The translations under genes and the position numbers were made by a program. Positions 33,064-40,763 of a stretch of DNA of 64,000 bases are shown here, in pieces. The DNA comes from Selenomonadaceae bacterium. GTDB taxonomy: Bacteria; Bacillota; Negativicutes; Selenomonadales; Selenomonadaceae. The notes beneath the pieces are model-generated. The model was not told where the DNA came from, searched no databases, and worked only from the letters and a program-made list of their open reading frames with translations. Each line of letters opens with the position of its first letter. Position 1 is the first letter of the stretch. The stretch spans positions 111,840-175,839 of the forward strand of contig JAFWWC010000026.1 in the NCBI GenBank assembly GCA_017518105.1. The letters run 5' to 3'.

Positions 33064-33621
33064 ATGAAGAAATTTTTAGCGGTGTCAGTGTTAGCGGTAA
33101 TGGCTTTATCAGTCGGGTGCGGCAACAAAGTCGAGGAAGTCAAGCAAGAGGCAGTCTCCGAAGTTCAAGAGGCGGCATCTGATGTTAAAGACGCGGCGGC
33201 TAAAGTCGAGCAAAAAGCGGCTCAAGTCGCAGACACGGCTCCTACAAGCAATGTCGATAGCAAGTTTTCACTCGGAGGAATTTCGCCGGGTATGACCTTT
33301 GACGAGGCTAAAAAAATTCTCGGCGAGCCGACCTCTCAACATGACGACGACGAATTCACTTTTGCAAACGGTTTGATGATTGATGTTGAGGGGAATGTTG
33401 TCGAGGAAGTTAAAACTCGGCAATCGGGAGTCAAAACTGCGGGCGGCGTTGAAGTCGGCATGACGGAGCAGAATATGATTGACGCTTACGGCGCAGGCTT
33501 GGCGGAAAATGATGACGGCGTAATTGAGCATAAATACTACAGCGGCGACAGGCGAATCAAGCTGACTTTCGACGTGAGCAACGGTTCAATCGTCGAGATT
33601 AAATGTTCACTTCGCGATTAA
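33064..33621 (+). CDS. Lipoprotein, paralogue of the upstream gene
   Basis: 185 residues; the ATG at 33064 has GAGGTG upstream. The lipobox is ALSVGC. The helical region (VKQEAVSEVQEAASDVKDAA) is shorter than in the upstream paralogue. The C-terminal domain (LGGISPGMTFDEAKKILGEP, FTFANGLMIDVEGNVVEEV, then a second half GGVEVGMTEQNMIDAYG) matches its neighbour. Internally the domain is repeated twice, as the GM-T--(D/Q)--I-AYG pattern shows, and each half is SmpA/BamE-like. The pair arose by tandem duplication. Confidence 0.82.
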   Translation: MKKFLAVSVLAVMALSVGCGNKVEEVKQEAVSEVQEAASDVKDAAAKVEQKAAQVADTAPTSNVDSKFSLGGISPGMTFDEAKKILGEPTSQHDDDEFTFANGLMIDVEGNVVEEVKTRQSGVKTAGGVEVGMTEQNMIDAYGAGLAENDDGVIEHKYYSGDRRIKLTFDVSNGSIVEIKCSLRD

Positions 33622-33697
33622 AGTTTTGTCGATAGTAACTGGGCGCGGCTCGTGACTGCGCGTCGTGCCCCATGTTTTTAAATAAGGAGGTTCAATC

Positions 33698-34528
33698 ATG
33701 AAGAAAAGGTCAGTGGAGGAACTCAAGGAGATTGCAAAGGATTTGCGCAAAAAAGTCGTGACGATGATTTACGAGGCGCAGTCGGGTCACCCCGGCGGCT
33801 CGCTCAGCGCGGCGGAATTCGTGACGGCTTGCTACTTCTATGAAATGAAAGTCGACCCGAAAAATCCGAAGTGGGAAGACCGCGATCGCTTTGTCCTCTC
33901 CAAAGGTCACGTTTGCCCGATTCAATATGCGGCACTCGGCACGCTCGGTTTCTTCCCCGAAGAGACTTTGCACACGCTCCGCCAAGAAGGTTCGCCGCTC
34001 CAAGGTCATCCGAATCATCATTGCCCCGGCATCGACATTCCAACTGGTTCACTCGGTCAAGGGTTCGCTTGCGCAGTTGGTATGGCTATCGGTTTGAAAG
34101 TTGACAAGAAACCTTGCCGCGTGTTTACAGTCCTCGGTGACGGCGAATGCCAAGAGGGCGAAATTTGGGAGGCGGCGGCTACTGCCAATAAATATCAGCT
34201 CGATAATCTGATTGCCTTCGTCGACGTGAACAATCTGCAAATCGACGGCACGACAGATGAAGTTATGCCTAACCTCGACTTGGGCGAAAAGTTTAAAGCG
34301 TTCGGCTGGGAAGTCTACAACATTGACGGCAACGACATGGGGCAAATCGTTCGCACGCTCGATACAATCAAAATGCACAGCCACGACCACAGACCCAAAT
34401 GCATTATCGGACAGACGACTAAGGGCAAGGGCGTTTCCTACATGGAAAATGTCGGCTCGTGGCACGGCGTCGCCCCCAATAAAGAAGAATACGAACAGGC
34501 TATGAAAGACCTTGAGGAGGGCTTCTGA
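33698..34528 (+). CDS. Transketolase, N-terminal subunit
   Basis: 276 residues; ATG with AAGGAGG. It binds the diphosphate of thiamine diphosphate: GDGECQEGEIWEAAATAN is the TPP motif, and SGHPGGSLSAAEF with SKGHVCPIQYAAL are the substrate and dimer loops. Split transketolases like this occur for the pentose-phosphate pathway and also inside catabolic operons for unusual sugars. The C-terminal subunit follows after one base. The TRAP transporter upstream and SDR downstream suggest a dedicated role, which is an inference. Confidence 0.94.
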   Translation: MKKRSVEELKEIAKDLRKKVVTMIYEAQSGHPGGSLSAAEFVTACYFYEMKVDPKNPKWEDRDRFVLSKGHVCPIQYAALGTLGFFPEETLHTLRQEGSPLQGHPNHHCPGIDIPTGSLGQGFACAVGMAIGLKVDKKPCRVFTVLGDGECQEGEIWEAAATANKYQLDNLIAFVDVNNLQIDGTTDEVMPNLDLGEKFKAFGWEVYNIDGNDMGQIVRTLDTIKMHSHDHRPKCIIGQTTKGKGVSYMENVGSWHGVAPNKEEYEQAMKDLEEGF

Positions 34529-34529
34529 T

Positions 34530-35453
34530 ATGGAAAAAAAGGCAACTCGTAACGGCTTCGGCGAGGAAATGATTATCCTCGGCAACGAAAATAAAAATAT
34601 CTTCATCGTCGACGCGGACATCGGCAAATCTTGCAGGACTGACGGTTTCACGAAGGCTCACCCCGACCAGCATATCAACGTTGGCATCGCTGAACAGAAC
34701 GCGGCGGGCGTCGCGGCGGGCATGGCTACCACTGGCAAGATTCCGTTCGTCGTGACTTATGCAGTCTTCGGTTCGTTGCGTATGTGCGAAATGATTCGTC
34801 AGGAGATTGCATATCCCCGCCTCAACGTCAAAATCGCTTGCTCTCACGGCGGAGTTACTCCCGCCAACGACGGCGCAAGTCATCAGGCTATCGAGGATAT
34901 GGGCGTTATGCGCACGATTCCGAACATGACGGTTATTATGCCGGCTGACTATTGGGCGGCTCGCAAGCTCACCCGCGCTATTGCCGAATATGACGGACCG
35001 GCGTTTATCAGATTTACTCGCGACGCCATTCCGATTATCTACGACGAGAACACCGAATTCACCATTGGCAAGGCGCACATCGCCCGCGAAGGCAAGGACA
35101 TTGCGATAATTGCTAACGGCGACATGGTCTGCTACGGACTCGACGCAGCGGCTAAGCTTGCTGAAGAAGGTATCTCGGCTAAAGTCGTCGATATGCACAC
35201 GATTAAACCGCTTGACGTGGACGTTGTTAAAGATTGCGTCGAGAATATAGGCAAGATTATCACAATCGAAGACCACAATATCATTAACGGGCTTGGCTCG
35301 GCTGTATGCGAAGTCGTCGCGGAGATGGGCAAAGGCAAAGTTAAACGTTTCGGCATTCAAGACCAGTTCGGCGAGTCGGCTCCGTATCATCGCCTGCTTG
35401 AAAAGAACGGCATCACCGTCGACGCTATCGTTGCCGCCGCTAAAAGTTTCTGA
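34530..35453 (+). CDS. Transketolase, C-terminal subunit
   Basis: 307 residues from the ATG at 34530 (GAGGAGGGC inside the end of the first subunit). It contains the pyrimidine-binding domain with the glutamate in INVGIAEQNAAGVAAGMA that activates TPP, the FGSLRMCEMIR helix and the TK C-terminal domain. It forms the active heterotetramer with the previous gene product. The next open frame (antitoxin) starts 15 bases downstream. Confidence 0.95.
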   Translation: MEKKATRNGFGEEMIILGNENKNIFIVDADIGKSCRTDGFTKAHPDQHINVGIAEQNAAGVAAGMATTGKIPFVVTYAVFGSLRMCEMIRQEIAYPRLNVKIACSHGGVTPANDGASHQAIEDMGVMRTIPNMTVIMPADYWAARKLTRAIAEYDGPAFIRFTRDAIPIIYDENTEFTIGKAHIAREGKDIAIIANGDMVCYGLDAAAKLAEEGISAKVVDMHTIKPLDVDVVKDCVENIGKIITIEDHNIINGLGSAVCEVVAEMGKGKVKRFGIQDQFGESAPYHRLLEKNGITVDAIVAAAKSF

Positions 35454-35468
35454 TAGAGGACTTCGGCA

Positions 35469-35675
35469 ATGGCTATCCACAAAGGCGAATTCGACGTTGA
35501 GATTTTGCGCGATTTAATCGCCGAAGGTTACGAAGGTCAAGAGCTCCTCGAAAAATTCATCTCAATGCGCGAAAAGGTTCCCGCCGCCTTCGATAAAATG
35601 ATGCAAGACCTCATCGACCAAAGCAAAGGCGAATCTTATACGATGCAAGAGGTTTTCGGCGATGAATACGCTTGA
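35469..35675 (+). CDS. Probable antitoxin of a type II toxin-antitoxin pair
   Basis: 68 residues; ATG with GAGG. The protein is helical and acidic (GEFDVEILRDLIAEGYEGQELLEKF) with a C-terminal TMQEVFGDEYA. It overlaps the next gene, a RelE-type toxin, by 14 bases. Overlap order and size are those of antitoxins of the RelB/DinJ kind, though I recognise no ribbon-helix-helix or AbrB motif with certainty. It lies inside a metabolic operon. Confidence 0.65.
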   Translation: MAIHKGEFDVEILRDLIAEGYEGQELLEKFISMREKVPAAFDKMMQDLIDQSKGESYTMQEVFGDEYA

Positions 35676-35964
35676 AATTCTCCCGCAAGCTCAACGTTAT
35701 TTGAAAAAAATCCAAGACAAACGATTGAACGAAATTTTTATGGAATGTCTCGAAAAAATTCGTTTAAATCCGTTGGAAGTCGGCGAGGCGACAGTCGGGG
35801 ACTTAAAAGGTTGTTACACCTACAAATTTCGCTATCAAAAGGTCGGCTACAGAATCGGTTACAGCGTTAAACAAAATGACGATGGCACTTTGACGGTCAT
35901 AATCATGATTGGGAAGCGCGAAAACTTCTACAGCGACTTTAAAAATTATCTTAATTCATTTTAA
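35662..35964 (+). CDS. RelE/ParE-superfamily toxin
   Basis: 100 residues with the RelE fold signature: N-terminal ILPQAQRYLKKIQDKRLNEIF, the GDLKGCYTYKFRYQKVGYRIGYSV core and the C-terminal GKRENFYSDF, which carries the basic and aromatic residues of mRNA-cleaving toxins. It would cut ribosome-bound mRNA unless held by the upstream antitoxin. The start lies inside the antitoxin gene (ATG of GATGAA), so the two are translationally coupled. The pair interrupts the transketolase-SDR gene order. Confidence 0.85.
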   Translation: MNTLEILPQAQRYLKKIQDKRLNEIFMECLEKIRLNPLEVGEATVGDLKGCYTYKFRYQKVGYRIGYSVKQNDDGTLTVIIMIGKRENFYSDFKNYLNSF

Positions 35965-35985
35965 AATATTCAGGAGGCTAAAAAA

Positions 35986-36750
35986 ATGTTTGATTTCAAA
36001 GACCAAGTAGTAATCGTCACGGGTTCTGGTTCCAAACGCGGCATCGGTCGCGGGATTGCTAACATGTTCGCGGAGGCGGGCGCACAAGTCATTATCGCCG
36101 ACATGAACGAGCAGGGCTGCAAGGACACTGTCGCCGAGATTCAAGCGGCGGGCTACAAGGCTGACGGCTTCGTACTCAACATTGCCGACGAAGACAGCGT
36201 TAATGCTTTCGTCAAGAACGTCAAGGACAAGTACGGCAAGATTGATGTTCTCGTCAACAACGCTGGCATTACTCAACGCGTCACCGTCCACGACATGACC
36301 CTTGCCGATATGAAGCGCGTTTTCAACGTCAACATGTTCGGCACGTTCCTTATCACCAAAGCTGTCGTCGAAGTCATGAAGGAGCGCAAATACGGTCGTA
36401 TCGTCAGCTTGTCCTCTGTCTCGGCTAAACGCGGCGGCGGCGTCTTCGGCGGCGCACACTACAGCGCGTCTAAGGCGGCTCTTTTGGGCTTCAGCAAAAA
36501 TCTTGCCCGCGAGGTCGCTGAGTACGGAATTACCGTCAACTGCGTTTGCCCCGGCGCAATCAACACCGACATCCGCAAGAACATGAACGGCACCGAAGAA
36601 GACGACATCAAGCTTGCACAGGAAATCCCGATGAAGCGTATCGGCGAAGTCTTCGAGGTCGCTGGTCCGATTGTCTTCCTTGCCTCCAAAGAAGCAGGCT
36701 ACATCACCGGCGAAGACATTGACATTAACGGCGGCTCCCACATGGATTGA
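35986..36750 (+). CDS. Short-chain dehydrogenase/reductase
   Basis: 254 residues; ATG with CAGGAGG. A classical SDR: TGSGSKRGIGRG cofactor loop, NNAG, catalytic Ser (SLSSVSAKRG), YSASK with the Tyr-Lys pair, and the C-terminal FLASKEAGYITGEDIDINGG. It resembles sugar-alcohol and 3-ketoacyl-type dehydrogenases such as gluconate 5-dehydrogenase. In context (TRAP uptake, split transketolase) it may oxidise a polyol or sugar acid to a ketose before transketolase cleavage. That pathway is an inference. Confidence 0.9.
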   Translation: MFDFKDQVVIVTGSGSKRGIGRGIANMFAEAGAQVIIADMNEQGCKDTVAEIQAAGYKADGFVLNIADEDSVNAFVKNVKDKYGKIDVLVNNAGITQRVTVHDMTLADMKRVFNVNMFGTFLITKAVVEVMKERKYGRIVSLSSVSAKRGGGVFGGAHYSASKAALLGFSKNLAREVAEYGITVNCVCPGAINTDIRKNMNGTEEDDIKLAQEIPMKRIGEVFEVAGPIVFLASKEAGYITGEDIDINGGSHMD

Positions 36751-36759
36751 GGTCGCGTC

Positions 36760-37434
36760 ATGAATGCTGAACAGTTCGAGGCAATGCTTGATGAGTATCG
36801 CGCCAGAGATATTCACTTCCTGCACCTCAAGACGAACACTCGCGATTGGTTCTTCATCATAGACGACAGCTATTACCTGACCTACCGCGACGACAAGAAA
36901 GAAATCGTCGTGAGCTGGTTGGTTAAGCCCAAGGACGACGAGCACGAGGCGTTTTACTTCTACAACACAAACAGCCGCGGCTTTAATCAGTGGTATGGCG
37001 ACGTTATCCACGACTACGAGGCAATGGAAGACAAGGAATTCTATCACGAGCCGTATTACGAAGACCTTTATATCAACTACATGAACGAGGACGAGAAAGT
37101 TCCGCTAAAGGACTTCTTAGCCGTCCTTCCGCGCACGAGTTATAAAATCTTCGGGACGTTCCTTATGTGCGATGAGATTGGCTCTGGTCTCGACAAGAAG
37201 GAACTGCCTTACAAAACTGATAACTCGACTATCGCCAACCAATTCAAGTTCTGGCTCCGCATGGAAGATATAACGCCGTTCAATTACGTTTTGCGCGACC
37301 CCGTGAAGGCTCCCGCGATTAACCTTGCCGAGATTGAAGAGATTATCCCGGCACATACGAACGTTCGCTTTGTCTTCGATGATGGTTCCGTCCGCGCACT
37401 TAAACAAATCCTCGCTGATAAGCAGAAGGCTTAA
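36760..37434 (+). CDS. Hypothetical protein, 224 residues
   Basis: I do not recognise this family. The chain is acidic and rich in aromatic residues (YYLTYRDD, FYFYNTNSRGFNQWYGDVIHDYEAME), with no signal peptide or membrane segment. The repeated Trp/Tyr-Asp pattern suggests a compact beta-rich cytoplasmic domain. It starts 10 bases after the SDR gene with only a weak ribosome site (GAGGTCGCGTC) and ends just before a strong terminator. It is therefore the last gene of this operon. Confidence 0.7.
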   Translation: MNAEQFEAMLDEYRARDIHFLHLKTNTRDWFFIIDDSYYLTYRDDKKEIVVSWLVKPKDDEHEAFYFYNTNSRGFNQWYGDVIHDYEAMEDKEFYHEPYYEDLYINYMNEDEKVPLKDFLAVLPRTSYKIFGTFLMCDEIGSGLDKKELPYKTDNSTIANQFKFWLRMEDITPFNYVLRDPVKAPAINLAEIEEIIPAHTNVRFVFDDGSVRALKQILADKQKA

Positions 37435-37453
37435 CTGGCAATCAAAAGACTTA

Positions 37454-37488
37454 AAAGCCCCTCCGATATTGGAAGGGCTGATTTTTTT
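37454..37488 (+). terminator. Intrinsic terminator of the TRAP/transketolase/SDR operon
   Basis: GCCCCTCC pairs with GGAAGGGC around GATATT, followed by seven T's. The -35 box of the next promoter lies inside the stem. Confidence 0.85.
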
Positions 37489-37496
37489 GGTATAAT
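37469..37496 (+). promoter_or_regulatory. Promoter of the prepilin peptidase gene, inside the terminator
   Basis: TTGGAA (37469-37474), 16 bases, TATAAT (37491-37496) with an extended TGG before it. The -35 box overlaps the terminator hairpin. Confidence 0.65.
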
Positions 37497-37525
37497 CGGC
37501 AAAAACACCTTAGGAGACAACGCCA

Positions 37526-38140
37526 ATGATTTTAGTAGAAGCATTAATCGCCAAGCTGATACTCGCCGCCGTGCTGACGGTCGCGGGTTCGCTGTGGATT
37601 GATAAACTTTACTCGCGGAGCAAGGAGTTGACCTTCCCCGAAGAAATTTCAAGCCGAGCACGTTTCCGCAAGCCGATAATATTTTTTTCGCTATCGTGCC
37701 TTTACATGTTCGGCGACCTGTGGATAATGGCGGCGATATTCCTGCTGGTGCTGATGACGGTTACGGACTTTGAACAATACATGCTCTTCGACGCGATGAC
37801 TTTGCCGCTTGCCCTCCTGGGCGGCTTTTACGTCTGGCAGATGAATTTAAACTTCCAAGCGCACATAGCGGCGGCTCTAATCGGTGGCGGAATCTTTTTA
37901 TTGCTGGCAGTGCTTTCAAAAGGCTCCCTCGGCGGCGGCGACGTGAAATTGATTGCGGCGTTAGGATTGTGGCTCGGCGCAGAGAAGCTTATATCGGTCG
38001 TGATTATCGGGACGATTATCGGCGGGCTAGTGGCATTGCTGATGATTCTTACCAAGAAAAAAGACCATAGCAGTTATTTTGCTTACGGTCCTTACTTTGC
38101 ACTCACGGCGATTTATTTCTTGCTTGAAAAATTTTTTTAG
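37526..38140 (+). CDS. Prepilin peptidase (A24 family), short form
   Basis: 204 residues with six or so membrane segments. Both catalytic aspartates are present: TDFEQYMLFD and LGGGDVKLIAALGLWLG (the G-x-x-D motif). It cleaves the leader of type IV prepilins and pseudopilins at the inner membrane. The N-terminal zinc-binding methylase domain of PilD is missing, as in TadV/CpaA-type short enzymes. It could process pilins that use the secretin at 25781. It is a single-gene unit between a terminator and a 190-base intergenic region. Confidence 0.87.
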   Translation: MILVEALIAKLILAAVLTVAGSLWIDKLYSRSKELTFPEEISSRARFRKPIIFFSLSCLYMFGDLWIMAAIFLLVLMTVTDFEQYMLFDAMTLPLALLGGFYVWQMNLNFQAHIAAALIGGGIFLLLAVLSKGSLGGGDVKLIAALGLWLGAEKLISVVIIGTIIGGLVALLMILTKKKDHSSYFAYGPYFALTAIYFLLEKFF

Positions 38141-38259
38141 TGTTCTGGCAGGACACCAATGCTTGAATCCCGTTTGATAAAATAGGCAGGATTTAATGTT
38201 TGAAGAAAGGCTTTGATTAATGTGTGACTTTGACGGCTTGAAAAATTTTTGCTAAAAGC

Positions 38260-38290
38260 TTGACAAAAGGCGGCTGGGGGGGGGGATAAT
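38260..38290 (+). promoter_or_regulatory. Promoter with G10 tract in the spacer
   Basis: TTGACA (38260-38265) and GATAAT (38285-38290) lie 19 bases apart. The spacer ends in ten G's, so its length changes with tract length. Eight G's would give the optimal 17 bases. Confidence 0.7.
38276..38285 (+). repeat. G10 homopolymer in the promoter spacer
   Basis: Ten consecutive G's; the last overlaps the first base of the -10 box. Confidence 0.95.
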
Positions 38291-38330
38291 GAACGGGAAA
38301 TTTTATCCTGAATAGAAAGGATTTGGTCGT

Positions 38331-38849
38331 ATGGGAATTTTGAATAGCATTTTAAGAGACATACTTAGATCTGACAGCGGGCAAGCTTATCGGGCAATTA
38401 GCCCTGAAATGGACAGATTTGCCCAAAGAAATGAACAGCGGGTCATGATTGACAGAATTAAACGAGATGAGCAACGTAGGCAACAACGTCAGCAACAAAA
38501 TCAACCGAATGCTCAACAGAACGACGAAGGTTGCTTTATCACGACGGCGGTTTGCGGTAGCTTCGGGAAGGCGGACGATTGCTACGAGCTGACGACGTTT
38601 AGAAAGTTCCGCGACGGTTGGTTGAGTGTTCAGCCCGACGGCAAAAGTTTAATCGCTGAGTATTACGTCATTGCCCCGCGAATCGTCGACAAGATTAATC
38701 GCCTCACGGACGCCCCGCAGATTTACGAAGGCATTTGGCAGAAATATCTTGAGCCGTGCTTGACCTTCATAAACAGTGGCGACAATCTCTCCTGCAAGAA
38801 CAAATACGTTGAAATGGTTCGCGAACTAAAAAGGAAGTATCTGCAATAA
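38331..38849 (+). CDS. CFI-box domain protein
   Basis: 172 residues; ATG with AAAGGA. The N-terminal 60 residues are charged and Gln-rich (RDEQRRQQRQQQNQ). The C-terminal domain starts GCFITTAVCG, the 'CFI box' seen in many short bacterial proteins. It continues with KADDCYELTTFRKFRDGWL and YYVIAPRIVDKIN, with conserved cysteines at the start, middle and end (EPCLTFI, LSCKNKYVEMV). The function of this domain is not established to my knowledge. There is no signal peptide. Transcription appears to depend on a promoter whose spacer contains G10. Confidence 0.8.
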   Translation: MGILNSILRDILRSDSGQAYRAISPEMDRFAQRNEQRVMIDRIKRDEQRRQQRQQQNQPNAQQNDEGCFITTAVCGSFGKADDCYELTTFRKFRDGWLSVQPDGKSLIAEYYVIAPRIVDKINRLTDAPQIYEGIWQKYLEPCLTFINSGDNLSCKNKYVEMVRELKRKYLQ

Positions 38850-38886
38850 AAAAAGCCCCTCTGCGAGTTGCGGAGGGGTAATTTTT
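38848..38886. terminator. Bidirectional intrinsic terminator
   Basis: CCCCTCTGC and GCGGAGGGG form the stem around GAGTT, with A and T runs on the two sides. It serves the CFI-box gene and the convergent dedA. Confidence 0.78.
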
Positions 38887-39475
38887 ATTTCTTGCGTCTG
38901 AAGTAAAGCCAGGCGATTATCAAGACGCTAACGACGATGAACGCCGCGGAGAATTTGTGCCCGATTTCCAAAAGATATTCCCAGTGGTCGCCGAGCATGA
39001 GACCCGCCCAGAGGATTAAAGCCGTCCAGGGGAGCGAGCCTGCGAACGTGTAGAACAGAAATTGCTTGAAGTTCACGCGGGCGAATCCGGCGGGCAATGA
39101 TATAAACGTTCGGATGACGGGAAGCATTCGGCTAAAGAAGACTGCGCGAATACCGTACTTGTCGAACCACCGCTGAGCTAAGTCGACGTGCGATTTTTTT
39201 ATGAAGAAGTATTTGCCGTACTTGTCGACGAATTTCCTGCCGCCCGTCGCGCCGACGACGTAAGCAAAGATTGAACCTGCCATGCCGCCGACCATGCCCG
39301 CAATCATCGCGCCCGTGAAAGTCATACGCTCGGCACTGACCAGATAGCCTGCAAAGCCTAGAATCAATTCGCTCGGCACGGGGATACAGGCGTTCTCCAT
39401 TGCCATGAGGATTGCAACCGCGAAGTAGCCCCACGAGTCGATAAAAGTTAGAAACGCTTGAGATATTTGTTCCAT
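38885..39475 (-). CDS. DedA-family membrane protein
   Basis: 196 residues. The DedA/VTT signature is clear: MENACIPVPSELILGFAGYL, the GGMAGSIFAYVVGATGGR block, and FFSRMLPVIRTFISLPAGFARVNF followed by FTFAGSLPWTALILW. Family members are inner-membrane proteins, several of which flip undecaprenyl phosphate or phospholipids and support proton-motive force. The ATG abuts the trpB stop (TAAATG), so trpB-dedA form one transcript. Confidence 0.93.
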   Translation of the reverse strand: MEQISQAFLTFIDSWGYFAVAILMAMENACIPVPSELILGFAGYLVSAERMTFTGAMIAGMVGGMAGSIFAYVVGATGGRKFVDKYGKYFFIKKSHVDLAQRWFDKYGIRAVFFSRMLPVIRTFISLPAGFARVNFKQFLFYTFAGSLPWTALILWAGLMLGDHWEYLLEIGHKFSAAFIVVSVLIIAWLYFRRKK

Positions 39476-40696
39476 TTAGAATTCCTTAAAGTCCTCGCCG
39501 TAGCCATAGTGTTCAATGACATAATCCAAATCCTTATCGCCGCGTCCGCTGAGGTTGACGAGGATTGAACCCTTGCCCATCTTCTTAGCAAGCTTCATGG
39601 CATAAGCGACGGCGTGCGAACTTTCAAGGGCGGGGATAATCCCTTCGTAGCGGCTGAGCTTGAAGAAGGCGTCGACCGTTTCCAAGTCGGTTGCCACGTC
39701 GTACTTGACGCGACCAATCTCGCGCAAAAAAGCATGTTCGGGACCGACGCTCGGATAATCGAGACCGCTAGCGATTGAGTAGACCGGCGCGGGGTTGCCG
39801 TTGGCGTCCTTTAACATGATGCTATCAAAGCCGTGCATGACGCCTTCGGAGCCGTAAGTCATAGACGCGGCATGGTCACCGAGTTTTTCGCCGCGACCGA
39901 GTGGCTCAACGCCGACAATCTCTACAGGGTCATTGATGAACGGCAGGAAGAATCCGATTGAATTCGAGCCGCCGCCGACGCAAGCCGTCACCACGTCAGG
40001 CAAAAAGCCCGTCATGTCTTTGAACTGTTCGCGAGCCTCTTCGCCGACGACATATTGAAAATCGCGAACCATCATCGGGAAGGGGTGAGGACCTACAACC
40101 GAGCCTATGCAATAAATCGTGTCGTTGTAGTTCTGCAGATAATCTTCAAAAGCGGCATCGACTGCCTCCTTAAGAGTCTTCGCGCCCTTATCGACGCTGA
40201 CGACTTCCGCGCCAAGGATTTTCATGCGGGCGACGTTCGGGGCTTGCTTTTTGATGTCGACCGCGCCCATATAGATTGTACATTCCAGACCGAAGAACGC
40301 AGCCGCAGTAGCCAAGGCGACGCCGTGTTGACCGGCTCCAGTTTCGGCGATGATTCTTTTCTTGCCCATGAACTTAGCAAGGAGACCTTCGCCCATGCAG
40401 TGATTGAGCTTGTGTGCGCCGGAGTGATTCAAGTCCTCGCGCTTAAGATAAATCTGGCAGTTGCCGAGCTTGCGGCTGAGATTTTCGCAGTGATAAACGG
40501 GCGTGGGGCGTCCTTGAAACTCTTTGCGAATGCGGCGAAGCTCGTTAATGAATTGCGACGAGTGGCAGATCGTCAGATAAGCTTGTGTGATTTCTTCCAT
40601 AGCCGGGACGAGTTGCGGGGGAAGATACGCGCCTCCGAAACGACCGAAGTAGCCGTCTTCCGTGGGATATTTTTTCAAGTAAGTTGAATAGTCCAT
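39476..40696 (-). CDS. trpB: Tryptophan synthase beta chain, solitary
   Basis: 406 residues; ATG with GGAGG. It makes tryptophan from indole and serine with PLP. The Schiff-base lysine lies in HSGAHKLNH, the phosphate loop is GGGSNSIG, and GRGDKDLD closes the active site. The first 20 residues ([16 protein letters not shown]) are those of TrpB1. No trpA or other trp gene is nearby; instead dedA follows and an HlyD-like gene precedes. A terminator lies between that gene and trpB, so control by read-through is possible. A solitary TrpB may salvage indole. Confidence 0.95.
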   Translation of the reverse strand: MDYSTYLKKYPTEDGYFGRFGGAYLPPQLVPAMEEITQAYLTICHSSQFINELRRIRKEFQGRPTPVYHCENLSRKLGNCQIYLKREDLNHSGAHKLNHCMGEGLLAKFMGKKRIIAETGAGQHGVALATAAAFFGLECTIYMGAVDIKKQAPNVARMKILGAEVVSVDKGAKTLKEAVDAAFEDYLQNYNDTIYCIGSVVGPHPFPMMVRDFQYVVGEEAREQFKDMTGFLPDVVTACVGGGSNSIGFFLPFINDPVEIVGVEPLGRGEKLGDHAASMTYGSEGVMHGFDSIMLKDANGNPAPVYSIASGLDYPSVGPEHAFLREIGRVKYDVATDLETVDAFFKLSRYEGIIPALESSHAVAYAMKLAKKMGKGSILVNLSGRGDKDLDYVIEHYGYGEDFKEF

Positions 40697-40709
40697 GTTA
40701 ATACCTCCA

Positions 40710-40744
40710 AAAACAAAATGCCCCGCGTAATTCGGCGCGAGGCA
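40710..40744 (-). terminator. Intrinsic terminator (possible attenuator) directly before trpB
   Basis: On the minus strand TGCCTCGCG pairs with CGCGGGGCA, followed by TTTTGTTTTT. The trpB ribosome site (GGAGG) begins immediately afterwards. Confidence 0.75.
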
Positions 40745-40763
40745 AGATATTTCCTTCTAAAGT

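Noticed and set aside
33622..33697. GC-rich fold GGGCGCG...CGCGTCGTGCCC as a terminator before transketolase
   Set aside because: Pairing is irregular and the T run is weak and separated from the stem.
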